Below are positions 1-9,263 of a stretch of 63,096 bases of DNA, piece by piece. Numbering within the stretch: the first letter of the stretch is position 1; the number at the start of each line of letters is the position of its first letter. The position numbers were made by a program, and so were the translations under genes. The notes under the pieces are model-generated. The model was not told the origin of the DNA. It ran no database searches and saw nothing but the letters and a program-made list of their open reading frames with translations. This DNA is from an uncultured Prevotellaceae bacterium (GTDB lineage: Bacteria; Bacteroidota; Bacteroidia; Bacteroidales; Muribaculaceae), in NCBI GenBank assembly GCA_900314215.1, contig OMUK01000013.1, positions 1 to 63,096 on the forward strand. Reading direction: 5' to 3'.

Positions 1-21
1 GCGGGACTCAGATTTCTTTTG

Positions 22-29
22 TAATTTTG
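22..29 (+). promoter_or_regulatory. Bacteroidetes -7 box (TAATTTTG), orphan
   Basis: Exact TAnnTTTG match. No gene follows within about 390 bases, so any transcript would be non-coding or a very long nadE leader. Confidence 0.4.
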
Positions 30-123
30 AGGTCCGGTCGAGTGCTTGCGCACCGTTCGAACGTATTTGGTCAAGTGGTTCAATTTCAATCATAACTTTC
101 TGATTGTCAACTATAAAGTTACG

Positions 124-149
124 AAAAATTGGCCATTTGGCCAATTTTT
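124..149. terminator. Palindromic hairpin, bidirectional terminator candidate
   Basis: An 11-bp perfect stem (arms 124-134 and 139-149) with a 4-base loop. A-rich and T-rich flanks on the two sides would give a U tract on either strand. Confidence 0.5.
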
Positions 150-387
150 TAAACCGCTTATTTTCCTGATTTTTAAGAAATTAGATTGCAGCACGTCCAC
201 TTTCTGCGACTGCCAAAAGCAATGGGGAAAAGCCATGAATCGGGCGGGAAAAACCGTCCGGACACCCGCTATAAAATAATCTTAATTTTGACAGGCCAAA
301 GCAATCTTAAATGAAAGAGCCGTGGCACTAGTACAGTTTGTTCTCTAAATTTTGGCTTCTCGTTCCGTTTAATTCGGCTATTTTAGC

Positions 388-395
388 TAAATTTG
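388..395 (+). promoter_or_regulatory. nadE -7 box (TAAATTTG)
   Basis: TAnnTTTG match about 25 bases before the nadE ATG. Transcription would start near 401, leaving a short leader. This argues against the TTG at 405 as the start codon. A second box at 283-290 could drive a longer transcript. Confidence 0.6.
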
Positions 396-419
396 TAAGT
401 TCAATTGGTATTCAATCTT

Positions 420-2396
420 ATGGCTTTACTCAAAACTTCTGATTACGGATTTATACGCGTGGCCTCGGCAGTGCCGCTGGTCAATGTTGCCGATATAGAC
501 TACAATGTGGAGCAAATATTGGAGTGCGTGAAACGTGCTGCTGCCACTGGCGCTCAATTGCTGGCGTTGCCCGAGTTGTGCGTGACCGCCTACACCTGTG
601 CCGACCTCTTCGCCAACGAGGTGTTGCTCAACGAGGCCGAGCGTGCGGTCGCCAAGATTTGTGAGTCAACAGCACACTGCGACATGGTGATTGTGCTGGG
701 TGCTCCGTTGCGATGCGATGGCCACTTGTATAATTGCGCCTTTGTGATCAATCGAGGCGAAATCCTGGGCATCGTCCCCAAGACCTATCTGCCCAATTAC
801 AAGGAGTTCTACGAGAAGCGCTGGTTCACCAGCTACAACCTCACGCGCGACAAGCATGAGATCTCGTTCGGCGGAAGGGTTTATCCCTTCGGCACCGACT
901 TGATCTTCGACGCCGGCAAGGTGAAACTGGCCGTGGAGATATGTGAAGACCTGTGGGTTCCTATTCCGCCCAGCTCAATATATTCGCTCAACGGAGCTAA
1001 TGTAATAGTTAATCTCTCGGCATCTAATGAGTTGATTGGTAAGCACAAATATCTTGTTGATCTCATTAAGCATCAGTCGGAGCACTGCATATCTGCCTAT
1101 GTGTATTCGTCGGCAGGCTACGGCGAGTCGACGACCGACCTGGTCTTTGCCGGCAACGCTATCATTGCCGAGAATGGCACGCTGCTCAAGGAATGCCCCC
1201 GCTTTGAGCAAACCGCACAGCTGGAATGTGCCGACGTCGACATCGAGGCGCTCAACAATGAGCGCTGTGTGGATGGCAGCTTCAGCGACAACTTGCTGCA
1301 ATTCTCGCGCCCCATGCAGCATGTGGCCTTGCAATGGCCCGACACGGTGAACTACGACAAGATCCGCCTTGATCGCAGGTTGAAGAAACTGCCCTTTGTG
1401 CCACGCGAGGAAAGCCAGCTCCACAGCCGTTGCGAAGACATCATCAATATCCAGACCGAGGGCCTGATGCGTCGCCTCGAGTTCACCCACATCAAAACGC
1501 TGGTTGTGGGCGTGTCGGGCGGCCTCGACTCCACGCTCGCCCTGCTGGTTGCCACACGCGCCTTCGACCGCTTGGGTCTCGACCGCAAGGGAATATACGG
1601 CATCACCATGCCAGGCTTTGGAACCACCGACCGCACCTATAACAACGCCCTCGACCTGATGCATGCGCTCGGCATCTCGGTCAAAGAGATCTCGATTGCC
1701 GCTGCCGTGACCCAGCACTTCAAAGACATCGAGCAGGACATGAACAAGCACGATGTGACCTACGAGAACGGCCAGGCACGCGAGCGCACGCAAATCTTGA
1801 TGGATTTTGCCAACAAGCTGGGCGGCCTCGTGCTGGGCACCGGCGACCTCTCGGAGCTTGCCCTGGGCTGGGCCACCTACAATGGCGACCACATGTCGAT
1901 GTACAACGTGAATTGCAGCATACCCAAGACGCTGGCCAAGCACCTGGTCATGTGGTTTGCCACCCAGTCGTCCACTTCCAATCCTCAAGGCCTGATTGTG
2001 CACGAGACGCTGCTCGACGTGCTTCACACCCCCATAAGCCCCGAGCTCACCCCAGCCGACGAGCACGGCAACATCAAGCAGAAGACCGAGGACCTCGTGG
2101 GCCCCTACGAGCTGCACGACTTCTTCCTTTACCACATGATGCGCCACGGCTACTCGCCACGCAAGCTCTACATGCTTGCCACGCTGGCCTTTGAGGGCGA
2201 CTACGACCGGCCGACCATCAAGAAGTGGCTCACCAAATTCATGTGGCGCTTCTTCGGCCAGCAATTCAAGCGCTCCTGCCTGCCCGACGGCCCCAAGGTG
2301 GGCAACGTGAGCCTCTCGCCCCGCGGCGACTGGCGCATGCCGAGCGATGCCGCTTCAAAACTGTGGATCAAGGAGTGCGAATCGCTTTCCGAATAA
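420..2396 (+). CDS. nadE: Glutamine-dependent NAD(+) synthetase
   Basis: This enzyme makes NAD+ from nicotinic acid adenine dinucleotide, using ammonia released from glutamine, in the cytoplasm. The first ~270 residues are a nitrilase-type glutaminase with its triad visible: Glu52 in LALPELC, Lys121 in VPKTYLP and Cys175 in VEICEDLW. The C-terminal half is the synthetase, with the ATP pyrophosphatase loop SGGLDS at about 366-371. The length (658 residues) is normal for the long glutamine-dependent form. ATG 420 is chosen over a TTG 15 bases upstream because the latter falls at the expected transcription start. The TamB-like gene follows after 27 bases. Confidence 0.95.
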   Translation: MALLKTSDYGFIRVASAVPLVNVADIDYNVEQILECVKRAAATGAQLLALPELCVTAYTCADLFANEVLLNEAERAVAKICESTAHCDMVIVLGAPLRCDGHLYNCAFVINRGEILGIVPKTYLPNYKEFYEKRWFTSYNLTRDKHEISFGGRVYPFGTDLIFDAGKVKLAVEICEDLWVPIPPSSIYSLNGANVIVNLSASNELIGKHKYLVDLIKHQSEHCISAYVYSSAGYGESTTDLVFAGNAIIAENGTLLKECPRFEQTAQLECADVDIEALNNERCVDGSFSDNLLQFSRPMQHVALQWPDTVNYDKIRLDRRLKKLPFVPREESQLHSRCEDIINIQTEGLMRRLEFTHIKTLVVGVSGGLDSTLALLVATRAFDRLGLDRKGIYGITMPGFGTTDRTYNNALDLMHALGISVKEISIAAAVTQHFKDIEQDMNKHDVTYENGQARERTQILMDFANKLGGLVLGTGDLSELALGWATYNGDHMSMYNVNCSIPKTLAKHLVMWFATQSSTSNPQGLIVHETLLDVLHTPISPELTPADEHGNIKQKTEDLVGPYELHDFFLYHMMRHGYSPRKLYMLATLAFEGDYDRPTIKKWLTKFMWRFFGQQFKRSCLPDGPKVGNVSLSPRGDWRMPSDAASKLWIKECESLSE

Positions 2397-2423
2397 AATA
2401 AATGCACGATTCTCTACACGGCG

Positions 2424-5400
2424 ATGAATAAAGCAGTTAGATATAGCTACAATGTGATACGTTCCTTGCTGGTGACAGCTATTGTCATCGTCTTGGTGGC
2501 GTTTGTCGCCAGCTATGTCTTGCTCAAGGTGCCTGCCGTGCAAAACAAAATCAAGGGAGTTGTCGAGCAGGAATTGAGCGACACGCTCAAGACCCGAGTG
2601 ACCATCGACAACTTGGCGATCGAGCCTTTCAACCAAGTGATATTGAGTGGGGTAGATGTGCCCGACCAGACGCACAACCCCTTGTTTAAGATCGACAAGC
2701 TCGCTGCTGGCATCGACATCGGCGAGCTCGTGCTCAACCGCCACATTGTGGTCACCTATGGCGAAATCATAGGGCTGCACGGCCACATCACCAGGCCCGA
2801 CCTGCACAGCCCCACCAACATGCAGTTTATCATCGACGCCTTCAAGCCCAAGGTGAAGAAGAAGCCCACCAAGTTTGACTTGGTCATCCACAACATCGTG
2901 ATTCGCAAGTGCGACGTCACCTACGACGTGCTCGACCAGCCGCGCAGGGCTAAGTTTGACCCCAATCACCTCGCGATAGCCGACTTGCGTGCCGACATCG
3001 ACCTGCCGCGCGTGAAAAACGACGATTTCCTTATCGATGTGAAACGCATGTCGCTGAGCGAGAAGAGCGGCCTGGTGGTGAAAAACTTTGCCTCACGCAT
3101 CGCCATCACCGGCAAGCAGACGGCAATCTCCAACATTCAGATTGAGTTGCCTGGTACATTGCTCATGCCTAATGACCAAGTTGTTAACTACGACTCATTG
3201 AAGCATTTCTTGAAGTATGCCAAGTCGCAGCCGCTCTACATCAGCTTGCGCAACACCCACATCACGCCCAGCGACTTCGCCTGCTTTGTGCCCGGCTTGC
3301 GCAAGTTCACCTCGCCATTGCTCGTCACTGCCACGGTGAATGGTTTTCCCGACGACTTGCACATCCCCGTGCTGAGCGTTGCCACCAGCAACGACCGCAT
3401 CGCCATCGACCTGGCTGGCGATTTCAAAAACCTCACTCACCCTCAAGGGCTCGCCTTCAATGTGCCGCACTTCGACATCAAGGCGCAGGCCAGCGAGATT
3501 GCCAGAATCATGAGCAACCTGGTGAAGCTCAAGCCCGAGCCACAGCGCATCATCACCGCTCTGGGCAACATCCACGTGAAGGGCACCACCAGCGGCACGC
3601 TCAACAACATCAAGTTTAAGGGCGACATCGCCTCGGCCCTGGGCAATGTGGCACTCGACGCCACCTATGCCAGCCAGGCGGGCGGCATCAACGTGGGCGG
3701 CCACATCGCTACCCAAGGCGTAGACCTGGGCACCCTGCTCAACAAGAAGGACATGCTGGGCTCCCTGGCCATCAATGCCGATGTGCATGCCACCTTGCGT
3801 GGCGGCAAGTTGCAGCAGGGCGCGCTCAAGGGCACCATTCCCTATTTTGATTACAAGGGCTATCGCTTCCACGACATGGTTGCCGACGTCACGGCCACAG
3901 CCAATTCCTGTCAAGGCAACTTCAGCATCAATGATCCCAATGGTAAACTCAATATCGACGGCAAGGCCCTGCTGGCAGGCGTCAACACCAAGGTCGACGC
4001 CACATTTGCCGCCGAGCACCTCAACCTGGCACGCATGAATCTCATGAGCGGCCCCGAAAATGTGTTCTCGTTGCGCGGGCGAGCCTCATTTGTGGGCAAC
4101 AGCCTCGACAATGCCGTGGGCAACGTGGATGTGAGCGATATCTCCTATATCACTCCCCGCGGCAAGGTCTACCACCTCAACAACCTGAATATCACCGCCG
4201 ACAATTCGGGCCACCCACAATTGATCAATGTGAATTCTGATTTCTTGCATGGCACCATCGAGGGCCAGTTTGACTTCGCAACGCTCGTGCCCTCGGTCAA
4301 GGGCATGCTGTCATCGGCCTTCCCCGATCTTTTTGGCCGCTACACGCCCTATGCTGGCGAGAATTCCAAAAACAACTTCCGCTTCAACTTTGAGATTGAG
4401 CCCAACGAGCAATTCACCTCTCTTGTGAAACTGCCCGTGAAAATCATCTATAAGGTCACCGTCGACGGCAACCTGAGCGTGCCCGACCGCATGCTCAACG
4501 TCACCGTCAATGCCCCCTATTTGCAGCAAGGCAACCGCCTCATCGAGGGCACCAGCCTCACCGCCAGCTACGACAACGAGAGCAACGGCTTGATCATGAA
4601 CGCCCACACCCTCGTGCCGTCGAAGACGGGAAAGGTGGCGCTCAATTTCGACGCTCTTGGCGCCAACAACCGTATCGACACCGACCTGGGCTGGCGCTTC
4701 AACCGCGAGCATGACTATCATGGCGACGTGAAGGCCACTGCCACCTTGTCGACTGCACCAGGCGGCGGCATGCAAGCCCACGTGGCGGTGAACCCGTCGG
4801 ATGTGGTGATCAACGACACCGTGTGGCAAATCAGGCAGGGCTCACTCGACATCGCCCGCAATGTGGTCACCATCGACAGCGTGCACGCCGGCCATGGCGA
4901 GCAATTTGTCAACATCAAGGGCAAGGTTTCAAAGAATCCTGCCGACGAACTCATGCTCTCGCTCAAGGATATCGACCTGGACTACGTGTTTGAGACACTC
5001 AATATCAGCAATGTGCAGTTTGGCGGCCGCGCCACCGGCACCTTCCATGCGAGCAACTTGCTCTCGGGTGCTCCCCGCCTGGAGACCCCCGACCTGCATG
5101 TGGAGAATATCAAGTATAACGGCGCACTCATGGGCAATGCCGACATCGAGAGCCACTGGAACAATGAGACCCAGGCCGTGGCACTCAACGCCGACATCGC
5201 ACAGGCCAACAAGTTGCACTCCATCATCAAGGGCGCCATATTCCCAACCAAGGACTCGCTCTACTTCGACTTCAACGCCCACAAGGCCAACGTTGAGTTT
5301 ATGAAGCCCTTCATGTCGGCCTTCACCAGCGACGTGCGCGGCCAGGTGTCGGGCCACGCTGTGCTGCTGGGCAACTTCCACACCATCGACCTCTATGGCG

Positions 5401-7004
5401 ACATCTTTGCCGACAACATCAAGTTCAAGCTCGACTTCAGCAATGTGGTGTACTCGTGCAGCGACTCGGTGCACATGACGCCGGGCAACATCAGTTTCAA
5501 CAATGTGAAGATACACGACCGCGACAATCACGAGGCCACCCTGAGCGGCTGGGTCAAGCACGACCACTTCCACAACCCCTCGTTCAACTTTGCCATCACC
5601 GATGCCCGCGACCTGCTGTGCTACGACACCAACCCCACGATCAACCCGATATGGTATGGCACCATCTATGGCAACGGGTCGGCCTTTGTCACAGGCGAGC
5701 CGGGCATTGTGAATATCAAGGTGGGCATGGAGAGCGCGCCCCGCAGCAAGTTCACCTTTGTGCTCAGCGACAGCGAGGAGGCCCAGGCCTACAATTTCAT
5801 CACCTATCGCGACCGCGACCGGCTCAATGCACCCGTCGACACCGTGCCTGAAGTGACCAACGACACCGTGCCCGACATCGTGAAACTGCTCACCCAGCAG
5901 ATAGCCAAGGAGCAAAACGTGTCGCTCCCCACCGACTACCGCATCGACTTGCAGGGCGACATCACCCCCGACATGCAGATGAACATCGTGATGGACCCCG
6001 TGGGTGGCGACCACATCAAGGCGACGGGCCGCGGCAACCTGCGCATGACCTACGACAACAGCGACCAGAAGCTCGAGATGTATGGCAAATATGTGCTCGA
6101 GAAGGGCTCCTACAACTTCACGCTGCAAGATATCATCATCAAGGACTTCACCATTCAAAATGGCAGCACAATCAGTTTCCAGGGCGATCCTTACCGCGCC
6201 AGCCTCGACATCAAGGCCTACTATGCTCTGAATGCCAATATCAAAGACCTCGACGCCTCGTTTGCCAACGACCGCGAGCTCAACCGCACCAATGTGCCTG
6301 TGCACGCCGTGCTCATGGCCCGCGGGGTGATCACACAGCCCGACATCTCATTCTCTCTTGAGTTCCCCACCTTGACCACCGAAGCCGTGAGGAAAATCAA
6401 CAGCATCATCAGCACCGACGACATGATGAACCGCCAAATCATCTACTTGCTGGCGCTCAACCGCTTCTACACGCCCGAGTATATGAACAACACGACCAGC
6501 AACAACGAGCTCACCTCGGTGGCCTCGTCGACCATCTCGTCGCAGTTGAGCAACATCCTGGGCCGCTTGAACGAGAACTGGAGCATCTCGCCTAATTTCA
6601 GGAGCGACAAGGGCGACTTCAGCGACATGGAGGTTGACCTTGCCCTCTCGAGCCAGTTGCTCAACAACAGGCTCCTCTTCAATGGCAACCTGGGCTATCG
6701 CGACAACACCTACAACACCAAGAACTCCAATTTCATTGGCGATTTCGATATTGAGTACTTGCTCAACAGCAAGGGCACGCTGCGCCTGAAGGCCTACAAC
6801 CACTTCAACGACCAGAACTACTACGTGCGCAATGCGCTCACCACACAGGGCGTGGGCATCGTCTTCAAGCACGACTTCGACAACTGGCGCAACTTCTTCC
6901 GCCGCAAGCCATCGACACCAGCCGACACCCTGCGCACCCGTTCCACCCGCCGTGCACCGGCCGCCGCTGCCACCCCCGACACCACTACAAAATCGCAGAA
7001 ATGA
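2424..7004 (+). CDS. TamB/AsmA-like translocation-assembly protein (first copy)
   Basis: 1526 residues with one N-terminal membrane helix (about residues 12-34) and then a very long periplasmic body of repeating beta-strands with many N, D and G residues. The C-terminal ~400 residues have the DUF490/TamB look (for example GSYNFTLQDIIIKDFTI and the DDMMNRQIIYLLALNRFY region). Proteins of this superfamily form lipid-conducting beta-taco bridges between inner and outer membrane, or assist outer-membrane protein assembly. The ATG-TGA overlap with the next gene (7001-7004) implies coupled translation. Unlike the second copy at 38248, no Omp85 partner follows. The C-terminus ends in a low-complexity Arg/Ala/Thr tail. 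Confidence 0.88.
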   Translation: MNKAVRYSYNVIRSLLVTAIVIVLVAFVASYVLLKVPAVQNKIKGVVEQELSDTLKTRVTIDNLAIEPFNQVILSGVDVPDQTHNPLFKIDKLAAGIDIGELVLNRHIVVTYGEIIGLHGHITRPDLHSPTNMQFIIDAFKPKVKKKPTKFDLVIHNIVIRKCDVTYDVLDQPRRAKFDPNHLAIADLRADIDLPRVKNDDFLIDVKRMSLSEKSGLVVKNFASRIAITGKQTAISNIQIELPGTLLMPNDQVVNYDSLKHFLKYAKSQPLYISLRNTHITPSDFACFVPGLRKFTSPLLVTATVNGFPDDLHIPVLSVATSNDRIAIDLAGDFKNLTHPQGLAFNVPHFDIKAQASEIARIMSNLVKLKPEPQRIITALGNIHVKGTTSGTLNNIKFKGDIASALGNVALDATYASQAGGINVGGHIATQGVDLGTLLNKKDMLGSLAINADVHATLRGGKLQQGALKGTIPYFDYKGYRFHDMVADVTATANSCQGNFSINDPNGKLNIDGKALLAGVNTKVDATFAAEHLNLARMNLMSGPENVFSLRGRASFVGNSLDNAVGNVDVSDISYITPRGKVYHLNNLNITADNSGHPQLINVNSDFLHGTIEGQFDFATLVPSVKGMLSSAFPDLFGRYTPYAGENSKNNFRFNFEIEPNEQFTSLVKLPVKIIYKVTVDGNLSVPDRMLNVTVNAPYLQQGNRLIEGTSLTASYDNESNGLIMNAHTLVPSKTGKVALNFDALGANNRIDTDLGWRFNREHDYHGDVKATATLSTAPGGGMQAHVAVNPSDVVINDTVWQIRQGSLDIARNVVTIDSVHAGHGEQFVNIKGKVSKNPADELMLSLKDIDLDYVFETLNISNVQFGGRATGTFHASNLLSGAPRLETPDLHVENIKYNGALMGNADIESHWNNETQAVALNADIAQANKLHSIIKGAIFPTKDSLYFDFNAHKANVEFMKPFMSAFTSDVRGQVSGHAVLLGNFHTIDLYGDIFADNIKFKLDFSNVVYSCSDSVHMTPGNISFNNVKIHDRDNHEATLSGWVKHDHFHNPSFNFAITDARDLLCYDTNPTINPIWYGTIYGNGSAFVTGEPGIVNIKVGMESAPRSKFTFVLSDSEEAQAYNFITYRDRDRLNAPVDTVPEVTNDTVPDIVKLLTQQIAKEQNVSLPTDYRIDLQGDITPDMQMNIVMDPVGGDHIKATGRGNLRMTYDNSDQKLEMYGKYVLEKGSYNFTLQDIIIKDFTIQNGSTISFQGDPYRASLDIKAYYALNANIKDLDASFANDRELNRTNVPVHAVLMARGVITQPDISFSLEFPTLTTEAVRKINSIISTDDMMNRQIIYLLALNRFYTPEYMNNTTSNNELTSVASSTISSQLSNILGRLNENWSISPNFRSDKGDFSDMEVDLALSSQLLNNRLLFNGNLGYRDNTYNTKNSNFIGDFDIEYLLNSKGTLRLKAYNHFNDQNYYVRNALTTQGVGIVFKHDFDNWRNFFRRKPSTPADTLRTRSTRRAPAAAATPDTTTKSQK

Positions 7005-8146
7005 GGCAACGCCACATCGAAATATTGACCATGCTGCTGCTCATGTTGCTGCCGGGCCCCACTGCGCTGGCACAAGCTGTGCCCGCCGATAGCGTCGTGC
7101 GCGATGCGACGATTGACGCCCAGTTTGATACCACCCGCGACGGCGGCTACTGGAAGCGCGCACTCATGCACGGCAAGCTCAACTTGCGCGATACCACGGT
7201 GCGTTATCCCGGCTTCGTGAGCTTTGGCGTGAAATGCTACCGGTGGTTTGACCGCTACCTCAACACCTACGACACCACCTATATCGTGGGCACCAAGACG
7301 AAGTGGAAATTCACCGTGAAAAACAGCAACTGGATGGATTCCTACTCGGGCCGGCTCACCAGCAAGCGTGTGCCCGTGATGATCAATTCCAACATCACCA
7401 GCTTCTTTGGTGTGCATGGTTCCTACGAAGGACTGGGCTTGGGCTACACCATCAACCTCAACGACTTGCTCTCGGGCCACAAGATTAAAAACATCAGGTG
7501 GGAATTCAACTTCAGCACCTCGCGCGTGGTCTTTGAGGGCTATTACTCCAAAGATAAGAACGAGTCAAACCTGCACCACTTGGGCGACTTCCGCTCCACG
7601 TTCAAGTCGCAGAAGTTCAAGGGTCTGTCGCGTGAATACTGGGGTGGCTATGGCTACTATATCTTCAACCACATGCGCTACATCCAGTCGGCTGCCTACA
7701 GCTTCTCCCGGTTCCAGATACGCAGCGCGGGCTCCTTTATTGCCGGGTTGCACACCAGCCACCAGGATTTCACCATAGACTTCAGCGAACTCGACGACGA
7801 AATGCGCAAGAATTTGCCCGACGATCGCTTGGTATACCGCTTTCGCTACCGCGACTACAGCTTCCTGCTGGGCTATGGCTACAACTGGGTGTGTCGCCCG
7901 CGCTGGCTCTTCAACATCACCGCCCTTGCCGGGGTGGGCTATCGCCACTCGTTTCCCAGCTCGGTCGAGGGCCGTCGCGACCTGCTCTCGATTTCCTATC
8001 GCGTGAAGTCGGGCCTTGTGATCAACCGCAAGAAATTTTTCTACGGCTTCCAGGCTATCCTCGACGGCCACATCTATCACACCAGCCAGTATCGCTTTTT
8101 CAATGCGATATTCAACTTGAACGTCATCACCGGCATCAGGTTCTAA
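7001..8146 (+). CDS. DUF4421 family outer-membrane barrel candidate
   Basis: 381 residues with a cleavable signal peptide ending near ALAQA (about residue 26). The rest alternates aromatic and polar residues as expected of a transmembrane beta-barrel and ends in an aromatic residue (GIRF). The sequence resembles the Bacteroidetes DUF4421 family, whose function is unknown. It overlaps the stop of the TamB-like gene by 4 bases, so the two are probably made together. A barrel serving as the outer-membrane end of this TamB is an inference from position only. Confidence 0.75.
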   Translation: MRQRHIEILTMLLLMLLPGPTALAQAVPADSVVRDATIDAQFDTTRDGGYWKRALMHGKLNLRDTTVRYPGFVSFGVKCYRWFDRYLNTYDTTYIVGTKTKWKFTVKNSNWMDSYSGRLTSKRVPVMINSNITSFFGVHGSYEGLGLGYTINLNDLLSGHKIKNIRWEFNFSTSRVVFEGYYSKDKNESNLHHLGDFRSTFKSQKFKGLSREYWGGYGYYIFNHMRYIQSAAYSFSRFQIRSAGSFIAGLHTSHQDFTIDFSELDDEMRKNLPDDRLVYRFRYRDYSFLLGYGYNWVCRPRWLFNITALAGVGYRHSFPSSVEGRRDLLSISYRVKSGLVINRKKFFYGFQAILDGHIYHTSQYRFFNAIFNLNVITGIRF

Positions 8147-8187
8147 TTTGCCTGCCTTGCCGGCACACAACTCTCGACAATTATTAG

Positions 8188-8195
8188 TAACTTTG
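8188..8195 (+). promoter_or_regulatory. tsaD -7 box (TAACTTTG)
   Basis: Exact TAnnTTTG match 33 bases before ATG 8229. It lies inside the longer open frame that begins at 8148, so it supports the downstream ATG as the real start. Confidence 0.65.
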
Positions 8196-8228
8196 CACCG
8201 CAATAGTAAAGCAGTAAGAAACACAGCA

Positions 8229-9245
8229 ATGAGTACAATCATATTAGGAATAGAGTCGTCGTGCGACGACACTTCGGCAGCAATCATCGAGGATTGCATA
8301 TTAAGGTCAAATGTGATAGCAAGCCAGCGGGTGCACGAGGCCTATGGCGGCGTGGTGCCCGAGCTCGCCTCGCGTGCCCATCAGCAAAACATCGTGCCGG
8401 TGGTGAGCGAGGCCATCAGGCAGTCGGGCATCGACAAGAGCAAGATCAATGCCATCGCCTTCACTCGCGGCCCGGGCTTGCCTGGCTCGCTGCATGTGGG
8501 CACCGCCTTTGCCAAGGGACTTGCCTTGGCGCTCGACGTGCCGCTGGTCGACGTCAACCACCTGCACGGCCACACCTTGTCGCACTTCATCAAGGAAGAT
8601 GAAAACACCGAGGTGCCCGAGTTCCCCTATCTGTGCCTACTCATCTCGGGCGGCAATTCACAAATCATCAAGGTGAATTCGCCCACCGACATGCAGGTGC
8701 TGGGCCAGACCATCGACGACGCTGCCGGCGAAGCCTTCGACAAGTGCGCCAAGTCGATGGGCCTGCCTTATCCTGGCGGCCCCATCATCGACAAGCTCGC
8801 TCATGAGGGCGACCCCAACCACTTCAAGTTTGCCCACCCCCACGTCGATGGCTACAACTACAGCTTCAGCGGTCTCAAGACGTCGTTTCTCTACACCCTG
8901 CGCGACGAGTTGAAACTCAATCCCAACTTCATCGAGGAGAACAAGGCCGACCTCGCTGCCGGCCTGCAGAAGACCATCATCGAGGTGCTCATGGACAAAT
9001 TCTCGCGCGCCATCAAGGACACCGGCATCAAGACCATCGCCATAGGTGGCGGCGTGTCGGCCAACTCGGGCGTGCGTGAGGCCGTGCAGCAGTATGCCGA
9101 CCGCCACCACCTCAAGGCCTTCATCCCCAAGCGCTCGTTCACTACCGACAATGCTGCCATGATAGCCGTGGCAGGCTACTTCAAGTATCTCAACCACGAC
9201 TATTGCGACATCACCTTGCCGCCCTTTGCCCGCGTCACTATATGA
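8229..9245 (+). CDS. tsaD: tRNA N6-adenosine threonylcarbamoyltransferase
   Basis: TsaD transfers the threonylcarbamoyl group onto A37 of ANN-decoding tRNAs. The start MSTIILGIESSCDDT is the family N-terminus. The two metal-binding histidine regions are ASRAHQQN and VNHLHGH, and the nucleotide-binding glycine motif is GGGVSANSGVR near residue 275. The length is 338 residues, as usual. The frame stays open upstream to 8148, but a promoter box at 8188 and family alignment place the start at 8229. The M48 protease follows after 18 bases. Confidence 0.95.
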   Translation: MSTIILGIESSCDDTSAAIIEDCILRSNVIASQRVHEAYGGVVPELASRAHQQNIVPVVSEAIRQSGIDKSKINAIAFTRGPGLPGSLHVGTAFAKGLALALDVPLVDVNHLHGHTLSHFIKEDENTEVPEFPYLCLLISGGNSQIIKVNSPTDMQVLGQTIDDAAGEAFDKCAKSMGLPYPGGPIIDKLAHEGDPNHFKFAHPHVDGYNYSFSGLKTSFLYTLRDELKLNPNFIEENKADLAAGLQKTIIEVLMDKFSRAIKDTGIKTIAIGGGVSANSGVREAVQQYADRHHLKAFIPKRSFTTDNAAMIAVAGYFKYLNHDYCDITLPPFARVTI

Positions 9246-9263
9246 TATAAAAGGTGTAATAGT

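Larger units (their letters stand above)
1..419. other. Upstream region without a supportable gene
   Basis: No frame here looks coding. The longest, at 46-279, starts from a weak codon and has no recognisable domain. The stretch holds TAnnTTTG boxes at 22-29, 283-290 and 388-395, a strong palindrome at 124-149, and a hairpin with arms 244-248 and 265-269. Bases 32-37 can pair with 58-63 of the following hundred (258-263), so a transcript from the first box could fold as a closed unit. It is either an untranslated RNA locus or simply the tail of the previous unit plus the nadE promoter region. Confidence 0.5.

Noticed and set aside
46..279. 77-codon plus frame at the left edge
   Set aside because: It runs through a perfect palindrome (124-149) and has no motif, and start context is poor.
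975..2264. 429-codon minus frame inside nadE
   Set aside because: Shadow frame with no recognisable domain; nadE motifs are complete on the plus strand.
4929..6305. 458-codon minus frame inside the first TamB-like gene
   Set aside because: Codon-bias artefact with Val/His/Ala-rich composition and no promoter or partner.
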